Shown here: positions 1 through 5,359 of the stretch, one piece after another
Layout of the letters: the number at the start of each line of letters is the position of its first letter
Numbering within the stretch: the first letter of the stretch is position 1
Assembly (NCBI GenBank): GCA_049700155.1
Contig: JBNAVX010000090.1
Coordinates: 1-10,172 of the forward strand
Length of the DNA: 10,172 bases
Direction of reading: 5' to 3'
Origin: JACAEY01 sp049700155
GTDB lineage: Bacteria > Nitrospirota > Thermodesulfovibrionia > Thermodesulfovibrionales > SM23-35
The notes under the pieces: model-generated
Seen by the model: only the letters and a program-made list of their open reading frames with translations
Databases searched by the model: none
What the model was told of the DNA's origin: nothing
Position numbers and translations under genes: made by a program

Positions 1-120
1 GGATTAAGGGGTGTGTTAGGTTTGTTTTATGAAATTAGATTATTTGGACAGCAATAATTTTATCCCAAAATACATTATTTATCTTAAAGGAGATGTATAG
101 CAACTCCTATCAATTTTCTA

Positions 121-149
121 TTGACAATCCAGAAGTATATATTTATTGT
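121..149 (+). promoter_or_regulatory. Sigma-70-type promoter for the TRL lipoprotein gene
   Basis: A perfect -35 hexamer TTGACA (121-126) is followed after exactly 17 nt by TATTGT (144-149), which matches the -10 consensus at 4 of 6 positions. The predicted transcription start near 156 leaves a leader of about 50 nt before the lipoprotein start at 208. The rest of the upstream stretch 1-120 is AT-rich and holds no gene I can support. The assignment rests on consensus matching only. Confidence 0.55.
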
Positions 150-191
150 TATAAAAATCTAAATCTTTAGTTTCTTACAAAAACAAAAGTG

Positions 192-202
192 AAAGGAGGT
201 GA
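192..202 (+). promoter_or_regulatory. Near-perfect Shine-Dalgarno site that fixes the lipoprotein start
   Basis: AAAGGAGGTGA is complementary to the 3' end of 16S rRNA over about ten bases and lies 5 nt before the ATG at 208. A GTG at 199-201 is in the same frame but lies inside this ribosome-binding site, so the ATG at 208 is the better start. This is the strongest SD in the window. Confidence 0.85.
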
Positions 203-207
203 AAAAA

Positions 208-504
208 ATGAAATGGTTAGCCGTTATATTATTCTTTATATTTTTAGCAGGCTGTGCATCATATGTTCCAGTAGGAATACTTTATACAGGAGGAAAGATG
301 GGTGTTCAAGCGAACTCAGGCGAAGCTCCGAAAACAGGTAAGGCATGTATGACATCCATCCTTGGTCTCGTTGCAGGAGGTGATGCAAGTATTGAGGCTG
401 CTAAAGATGAAGGAGGCATTAAAGAGGTCGAAGTTATTGATTACGAAGTCACAAACATTCTCGGAATCTATGGGCAGTACTGCACAATTGTAAGGGGACG
501 TTAA
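208..504 (+). CDS. TRL-like family lipoprotein
   Basis: A small exported lipoprotein of 98 residues. Residues 1-15 form a lipoprotein signal peptide with a hydrophobic core (LAVILFFIFLAG). The lipobox is L13-A14-G15-C16, and Ala follows the Cys, so the mature protein of about 83 residues is probably anchored in the outer membrane. The mature part carries the TRL-like pattern (Pfam 'TRL', tRNA-associated-locus protein): PVGxLYTG near the N-terminus, then KTGKACMTSILGLVAGGDASIEAA, whose core is GDASIEAA, then TNILGIYGQYC near the end. Two further cysteines, in KAC and QYC, could form a disulfide in the periplasm. No biochemical role is established for the family that I know of. The gene is a single-gene transcription unit, with its own consensus promoter, excellent SD and strong terminator, which suggests high expression. 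An upstream in-frame GTG at 199 is rejected because it lies within the SD. Confidence 0.85.
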   Translation: MKWLAVILFFIFLAGCASYVPVGILYTGGKMGVQANSGEAPKTGKACMTSILGLVAGGDASIEAAKDEGGIKEVEVIDYEVTNILGIYGQYCTIVRGR

Positions 505-509
505 ATCCT

Positions 510-543
510 GATGGAGGGAGGAAATCCTCCCTCCATCTTTTTT
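510..543 (+). terminator. Strong Rho-independent terminator
   Basis: A perfect 12-bp GC-rich stem (510-521 pairing with 526-537, arm GATGGAGGGAGG) closes a 4-nt AAAT loop and is followed by six T residues (538-543). It begins 5 nt after the lipoprotein stop codon and lies 16 nt before the next gene on the same strand. The T tract lies only on the plus-strand side, so it ends transcription of the lipoprotein gene and limits read-through into the AsmA-like gene. Confidence 0.93.
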
Positions 544-559
544 ACAGGGAGAAATTTTT

Positions 560-1669
560 TTGAAGAAAAGTATCAAGATAACTTTAATTTTTGTTTTAGT
601 ATTAATGTTGATCCTTGTTATTTCGATTGCTCTACTTATCAAAAATGCAAATAGAATTATCAAACATGAGCTTGAATCTGTTCTTGGTAAGGGCTTCTCA
701 GTAAAGAGGATAGACCTTCATTGGGGAAGCGTAGAAGCCATAGACATTAGATTAAAAGATCCTGGCGGAAAAGAGGTGTTTAAAACAGAAAGTCTCATTA
801 TGAAACCTGATTTTATTGGCTTAATTAAAAAAAATTATGTTATATCAAATATTTTTCTTATAAAACCTTATATTCTACTTGAGAAAAATATCAAAGGTGA
901 TATTGTAAATCCATTTTCAAGAAAAGAACAAACGAAAAAGGAAGAGAAACCTATACCTCCAGTATTAATAAAAAAGGTAAATGTGACAGAAGGTTCTCTT
1001 GACTATCTCGATAGAAAAGTTTCAAAAAGACCTGTACTATTAAGATTAAATGATATAAATCTTGAGTTTAATGATATTTCATTCCCTTTAGGAGAGAATT
1101 TTTCGTCATTTATCCTATCTGCAAGCATTCCCGGAAAGCAGAGTACAGGCATCCTCAATAGTAAAGGAAAGATAAAACTAAGGAATATGGATACAGACTG
1201 TAGAATTGATTTAAGAAGGCTTGATATAACAGAGTTTAAACCTTATTTTCAGAAAAAAGGTGATGTGAATGTGAAAAAAGGTTTCCTTGACATAAATATG
1301 GATTTAAAGATTAAATCAAAAAAGATTAATGCTCCCGGTAAATTGACTCTTAGAAGTCTTGAGTTTGAAAAAGGGTCTGGCATAGGTGGAACATTTCTCA
1401 ACATTCCCCGCTCAGCAGTCATAAATTTCCTTAAAAATAACAATGATGAAATAACCATAAATTTTATTCTTGAAGGTGACTTTGATAATCCAAAATTTAA
1501 TATAAGAGAGAGCTTCATGGAAAAAGTATCTATTGCTATCGCTGAAAAACTTGGCCTTTCTATAAAAAAGATTGGTGAATCAATAGTGACTTTTGGTTCT
1601 GAGGGAGTAAAAGAGGTTGGTAAAGGTATGAAGGGAATTGGAGAAAGTATTAAAAAGATATTTGAATAA
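560..1669 (+). CDS. AsmA/DUF748-like membrane-anchored envelope protein
   Basis: A 369-residue protein with an N-terminal basic patch and one membrane segment (about residues 7-28), leaving the rest in the periplasm. The body is rich in beta strands and has the look of the AsmA/TamB/DUF748 group. It opens with an AsmA-like start (about 32-115, including KRIDLHWGSVEAIDIRL and later ISNIFLIKPYI), then a charged linker (117-135, RKEQTKKEEKPIPP), then repeated short beta segments, then an AsmA-like C-terminal signature around 300-315 (NFILEGDFDNPKFNIRES). Proteins of this group form lipid-binding grooves and take part in outer-membrane homeostasis; the role here is inferred. The C-terminus is an amphipathic tail with regularly placed glycines (346-369). 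The start is TTG at 560, supported by AGGGAG (546-551) 8 nt upstream. It is separated from the lipoprotein gene by a strong terminator, so it either uses an unseen promoter or depends on read-through. Confidence 0.7.
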   Translation: MKKSIKITLIFVLVLMLILVISIALLIKNANRIIKHELESVLGKGFSVKRIDLHWGSVEAIDIRLKDPGGKEVFKTESLIMKPDFIGLIKKNYVISNIFLIKPYILLEKNIKGDIVNPFSRKEQTKKEEKPIPPVLIKKVNVTEGSLDYLDRKVSKRPVLLRLNDINLEFNDISFPLGENFSSFILSASIPGKQSTGILNSKGKIKLRNMDTDCRIDLRRLDITEFKPYFQKKGDVNVKKGFLDINMDLKIKSKKINAPGKLTLRSLEFEKGSGIGGTFLNIPRSAVINFLKNNNDEITINFILEGDFDNPKFNIRESFMEKVSIAIAEKLGLSIKKIGESIVTFGSEGVKEVGKGMKGIGESIKKIFE

Positions 1670-1674
1670 AAGAT

Positions 1675-2127
1675 CTAATATAAAAGTCCTTCTGTCTTTG
1701 TCACAAGCCATTTCTTCCTTTCCTTTTCAAGGGTAAATTTAAGATGAACTGGCTTTTTTAAATCACCGAGTATATATCCTGATTCATTTCCAAAAGTTGC
1801 TAAGATCCTTACATCAACTCCTGCCTCAGCATTATCATTGTTTATCTCTATTTTCAGGTCTTCATATTCAACTTTTATATCACTCATCTGCTGGAAAATA
1901 GATTTGATCGCTTCTTTCAAATAAAGGTAGCTCATACCATATTCATCCTGATAATTAAAAGAGACTTTTGACATCACTGCATCAAGGTCTTCTTTTTCTA
2001 TTGCTTCGGAACCTTCTTTGAAAAGCTTCTTTATCCTGCCTTCATCAGAAGGCAAAAAGATATAAATGATTATGGAGATTACTATTACAAGGAATAAAAG
2101 TATTGTAGTTCTTTTACTAAACATCAT
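1675..2127 (-). CDS. Small membrane-anchored protein with NTF2-like domain
   Basis: A 150-residue protein. Residues 8-26 form a single N-terminal hydrophobic anchor after a basic MMFSKR start, and the rest would lie outside the inner membrane. The exported part looks like a cone-shaped NTF2-like/SnoaL-like fold: an opening helix with the common pattern of Glu-Asp-Leu-Asp-Ala-Val (46-51), then Tyr-Gln-Asp-Glu-Tyr-Gly (59-64), a second helix (67-82), then strands ending in a conserved-looking KKWLVTKTEGLLY. This class includes enzymes and ligand-binding or scaffold domains; I cannot assign a function. It is the last gene of the minus-strand run, 73 nt after bioA, with only a weak AAGAAG ribosome-binding site. 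The first two codons are both ATG (2127 and 2124), so the start may be one codon later. Its stop is 5 nt from that of the convergent AsmA-like gene. Confidence 0.65.
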   Translation of the reverse strand: MMFSKRTTILLFLVIVISIIIYIFLPSDEGRIKKLFKEGSEAIEKEDLDAVMSKVSFNYQDEYGMSYLYLKEAIKSIFQQMSDIKVEYEDLKIEINNDNAEAGVDVRILATFGNESGYILGDLKKPVHLKFTLEKERKKWLVTKTEGLLY

Positions 2128-2200
2128 ACATCTTCTTTTAATCTCTTCAGGAACCCTGTCAGCTACTATTTTTTACTTTTTGTTTAACAGACTGTAAATT

Positions 2201-3577
2201 TTATTCAGTCACTGAGACTATAGAATCCTTAATCACTTTCAGTAACTGATTGAGGTTTTCAATACTGATACTCAATGGTGGCATGACAACAACAACATTT
2301 CCAAGCGGTCTTATTATGACACCTTTTTCACGTGCATGATATGCAACACGCCATCCTATCTTCTCTCCCCAATCGTAAGGTTCTTTAGTCTTTTTATTTT
2401 TAACCAGTTCTATGCCCGCCATAAGTCCTATGCCCCTCACATCTCCCACATGTTTGAGATTTAACATTTTTTTAAGCCATGACTCAAGAATCTTTGCCTT
2501 TTTCTTAAGCTTTTTCAGAGTATCCTCTCTCTTAAATAAATCAAGACAGGCAATGGCTGCTGCACAAGCAAGCGGATTACCTGTATAAGAATGACCATGA
2601 AAAAATGTCTTTAAATCTTTAAATTCTCCAAGAAATGCTTCATATATTTCATCTGTAGTAATTGTTACAGCAAGAGGCATATATCCACCTGTTATACCTT
2701 TTGAGAGGCAGAGAAGGTCTGGCACAATACCCTCATGTTCACAGGCAAACATCTTTCCTGTCCTCCCAAAACCAGTCGCAACCTCATCAGCAATCATCAG
2801 TATATTGTAAGTGGTGCATAATTCTCTGACACCTTTAAGATATCCGGGTGGAGATTTTATCATCCCACCTGCAGCCTGTATCATGGGTTCAATAATCAAT
2901 GCAGCTATCTCTTTTGAATGAGCTTCAAGTATATCTTCCATTTTTCTAAGACATAAAAGTTTGCAGGATGGAAATTTCTTCCTAAGCTCACATCTGTAAC
3001 AATATGGAGATGGTGCCTTATAAGTCTTAAACAAAAGTGGTCTGAACGCTTTATGAAAGATATTAACCCCCCCAACACTAACAGCACCTATTGTGTCTCC
3101 ATGGTACGCATTATTCAGAGATAAAAAAATATTCTTCTCTTTAATTCCCCTATGCTTCCAGTATTGAAATGCCATTTTGATGGCAACTTCTACAGATGTT
3201 GAACCATTATCAGAGTAAAAAATTTTAGTTAATGGAGGATTGGATGGTAATGACTTATTGACTATTTTTATAAGCTTCTCTGCTAATTTTATTGCAGGGA
3301 CATTGCTCAATCCTAATAAGGTGCTGTGTGAAATTTTATCAATTTGCTCCTTTATCGCTTCATCAATCTCTTTCTTCCTGTGACCATGGATATTGACCCA
3401 TAGAGAAGAAACACCATCAAGATACCAACGTCCGTATATGTCTTTAAGAAAACAATCTTTGCCTTCTGAAATAATAATAGGCTCATCCTCAAGCCATTCT
3501 TTCATCTGTGTAAATGGATGCCAGACATATCTCTTATCCAGTTCTTCAAGGTGCTTATTTTCATCAAGAATGCTCAT
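2201..3577 (-). CDS. bioA: Adenosylmethionine-8-amino-7-oxononanoate aminotransferase (BioA)
   Basis: A 458-residue class III PLP aminotransferase of biotin synthesis, converting 7-keto-8-aminopelargonate to 7,8-diaminopelargonate in the cytoplasm. Visible family marks are: N-terminal YVWHPFTQM (17-25), characteristic of BioA; DGVSSLWVNIHGH (54-66); the phosphate-binding Gly-Ser at 125-126; AYHGDT (157-162); DEVATGFGRTG (264-274) with the PLP-pyridine Asp264; and SKGITGGYMPL (292-302) with the Schiff-base Lys293. HGHSYTGNPLA (327-337) follows. Length is normal for the family. A four-cysteine cluster (C193, C196, C205, C209) lies in the middle. The amino donor is S-adenosylmethionine in most BioA enzymes but lysine in the Bacillus type; the sequence read by eye does not settle which. 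The start ATG at 3577 has AAGGAG that overlaps the prmC stop codon, and the genes are 11 nt apart, so they are co-transcribed. No other biotin gene is in the window. Confidence 0.95.
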   Translation of the reverse strand: MSILDENKHLEELDKRYVWHPFTQMKEWLEDEPIIISEGKDCFLKDIYGRWYLDGVSSLWVNIHGHRKKEIDEAIKEQIDKISHSTLLGLSNVPAIKLAEKLIKIVNKSLPSNPPLTKIFYSDNGSTSVEVAIKMAFQYWKHRGIKEKNIFLSLNNAYHGDTIGAVSVGGVNIFHKAFRPLLFKTYKAPSPYCYRCELRKKFPSCKLLCLRKMEDILEAHSKEIAALIIEPMIQAAGGMIKSPPGYLKGVRELCTTYNILMIADEVATGFGRTGKMFACEHEGIVPDLLCLSKGITGGYMPLAVTITTDEIYEAFLGEFKDLKTFFHGHSYTGNPLACAAAIACLDLFKREDTLKKLKKKAKILESWLKKMLNLKHVGDVRGIGLMAGIELVKNKKTKEPYDWGEKIGWRVAYHAREKGVIIRPLGNVVVVMPPLSISIENLNQLLKVIKDSIVSVTE

Positions 3578-3588
3578 AATTATGCTCC

Positions 3589-4455
3589 TTAATTCTTTGC
3601 TACAAATATCCTTTCAATCCCTGCATAATCTCTTATCAGAAAAATATTTGTAAAGCCTGATTCTTCAGCAATTTTTCTGACCTTCTCAGACTGATTTTCA
3701 CCCATCTCAATTATAAGATATCCTCCTTGCCTTAGATAAGACTTTGATTCAGGAATTATAACTCTATAATAATCAAGACCATCCTCACCACCATCAAGTG
3801 CCTTTATAGGCTCCCAATCTTTAATCTCAGGCTGTAGAGTCTTTATGTCATCTCTTCTGATATATGGTGGGTTTGAAATAATAATATTAAACGTGGTTCG
3901 TGATGCGTTATGCATGACAAATTGTTCGACTGGTTCGAATAAATTACCTACCAAGAAGGTAACATTATTTATCCTGTTAATATTTGCATTCTCTTTAGCA
4001 TATCTTATTGCAATTTCAGATATATCAGTTCCATAAACTTTTGCCTTTGGAAATTCTCTTGCAAGAGCAAGAGCTATGCAACCACTTCCTGTACAGAGGT
4101 CCAGAATACACTTCACGCTTAACGCTTCACGCTTTATGATCTCTATCGCTTTTTCCACCAATAGTTCTGTTTCAGGTCTGGGAATAAGGACTCCTTTTCC
4201 AAGCTTTATCTTTAATCCATAAAAATCTACATATCCGATTATATACTGAAGTGGTTCTCTCTTTGTTCTTCTTTTTAAAAATTTATTGATCTTCTTGAGC
4301 TGACTTTTACTGAGCATAGGATTATCCCTGTATAATACTGTCCTGTCTATGCCAAGACTATTAATTATTATTATTTCAGCCTCCCTGATAGAATCTTCTA
4401 TTCCATTCTGACTGAGAAACTTATTAGCCTCCTTTAATTTATCAAGTGCATGCAT
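3589..4455 (-). CDS. prmC: Peptide chain release factor N5-glutamine methyltransferase (PrmC/HemK)
   Basis: A 288-residue SAM-dependent methyltransferase that methylates the Gln of the GGQ motif in release factors RF1 and RF2, in the cytoplasm. The N-terminal helical substrate-binding domain includes the typical REPLQYIIG and VLIPRPETELLVE. The Rossmann domain has DLCTGSGCIALALA for SAM binding (Cys replaces the usual Gly in DLGTGSG), the acidic GTDIS at the end of strand 2, and the catalytic NPPY (195-198) followed by I-R-R-D-D. LDGGEDGLDYYR and the C-terminal RDYAGIERI are also family-typical. The ATG at 4455 is preferred; an in-frame TTG lies one codon upstream at 4458. There is no strong SD, and the gap to the nagA-like stop is 4 nt, so translation is probably coupled. 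Two short stretches of degenerate tandem DNA words add residues in loops before the SAM motif and before NPPY. The usual partner prfA is not adjacent. Confidence 0.95.
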   Translation of the reverse strand: MHALDKLKEANKFLSQNGIEDSIREAEIIIINSLGIDRTVLYRDNPMLSKSQLKKINKFLKRRTKREPLQYIIGYVDFYGLKIKLGKGVLIPRPETELLVEKAIEIIKREALSVKCILDLCTGSGCIALALAREFPKAKVYGTDISEIAIRYAKENANINRINNVTFLVGNLFEPVEQFVMHNASRTTFNIIISNPPYIRRDDIKTLQPEIKDWEPIKALDGGEDGLDYYRVIIPESKSYLRQGGYLIIEMGENQSEKVRKIAEESGFTNIFLIRDYAGIERIFVAKN

Positions 4456-4459
4456 CAAA

Positions 4460-5344
4460 TTATCTTGTTGATAGATATCTTTCAGGATTCCCTGTTATAC
4501 ACTTCATAACAATCTCCTCATCGAACCCCATCTGTATCAATCTATTTGCGGATTCAATAACTGTCATTGAACCACCAATCAGTCTGCCACTTCTGTCAGT
4601 TATAGCTTTTACTCTTCTATTTATACCACCCTTTTCCTTCACTCTCGTCTCTTTCACTGAATCCGAAACTATTATTATATTTTCAGGATTCTTTGTCCTG
4701 AATATTAATTCAAGAGTCTTATGATGGAGATGAAATGGGTCTGCTATAACCTCAATATATATATCCTTATTCATTAACCCAAAACCCGCAATTCCTGGTT
4801 CTCTATGGTGGAAACTACGCATCGCATTGAAGATATGAGTAATACCTTTTGCACCTGCATTAAACCCCGCTTCTGCTTCTGAAAAAGTAGCTTCTGAATG
4901 ACCCATATTGACTGTAATCCCCATATCTGACATCTTTTTTATAAGCTTTTTTGCTCCTTTTATTTCTGGTGCAACAGTTATTATCCTTACAATATCTTCA
5001 AACCCATCAATGAGCTGTCTGAAATTATATTCTGTAGCATCAATGAATGCCCTTTTATTCAAAGCACCACATTTTGATGGGTTTAAAAAAGGACCTTCAA
5101 GATTAACACCCAGAATAAGTGAGGAATGTGGAGCTTGGAATGTAGAATGCTGTCTCTCCATCACCTTCTTAACTGCTATCATATTCTTTCTCATCGTTTT
5201 TATGGATGATGGATATATGGTGGGTATGATTTCTGAAATCCCTTGAGTACCAAGTATTTCAGCTATCTTGAGTATATCCTCTTCTTTCCCTGAACTCGTA
5301 TCATGACTGTCAATACCATGAATATGAATATCAATAACTTTCAT
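4460..5344 (-). CDS. nagA: Short NagA-like N-acetylglucosamine-6-phosphate deacetylase
   Basis: A 294-residue amidohydrolase-superfamily protein resembling NagA, which deacetylates GlcNAc-6-phosphate to glucosamine-6-phosphate. Metal and catalytic positions are visible: HxH (H7, H9), LEGPF with E83, MGHSEAT with H149, THIFNAM with H170, and VSDS with D228 as the catalytic Asp. GGSMT (257-261) corresponds to the family's AGS segment. Unlike typical NagA of about 380 residues, it begins directly at the first barrel strand (MKVIDIHIHG). It therefore lacks the N-terminal part of the beta-sandwich domain, and it stops just after GNPERYL, lacking the C-terminal strands. Also, the usual GAH/GTH after EGPF reads GAL here (93-95), losing a His near the substrate site. 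The start at 5344 is supported by TAGGAA about 9 nt upstream and by the 15-nt gap to the LUD gene. No sugar kinase, transporter or nagB is nearby, so the true substrate may differ from GlcNAc-6-P. Confidence 0.75.
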   Translation of the reverse strand: MKVIDIHIHGIDSHDTSSGKEEDILKIAEILGTQGISEIIPTIYPSSIKTMRKNMIAVKKVMERQHSTFQAPHSSLILGVNLEGPFLNPSKCGALNKRAFIDATEYNFRQLIDGFEDIVRIITVAPEIKGAKKLIKKMSDMGITVNMGHSEATFSEAEAGFNAGAKGITHIFNAMRSFHHREPGIAGFGLMNKDIYIEVIADPFHLHHKTLELIFRTKNPENIIIVSDSVKETRVKEKGGINRRVKAITDRSGRLIGGSMTVIESANRLIQMGFDEEIVMKCITGNPERYLSTR

Positions 5345-5359
5345 CTGAATAATTTCCTA

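Noticed and set aside
93..170. A 25-codon reading frame (ATG at 93) directly behind AAAGGAG
   Set aside because: The SD-like sequence abuts the ATG with no usable spacing, the predicted promoter lies inside the frame, and the peptide has no recognisable character.
199..201. GTG as start of the lipoprotein gene
   Set aside because: It lies within the Shine-Dalgarno sequence; the ATG at 208 has ideal spacing and gives a normal short signal peptide.
316..663. 115-codon minus-strand frame opposite the lipoprotein and AsmA-like starts
   Set aside because: It runs antisense through a clear coding gene, its terminator and the next start; the protein shows no domain.
4456..4458. TTG as prmC start
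   Set aside because: An ATG follows as the very next codon and neither has a strong ribosome-binding site; ATG is preferred.
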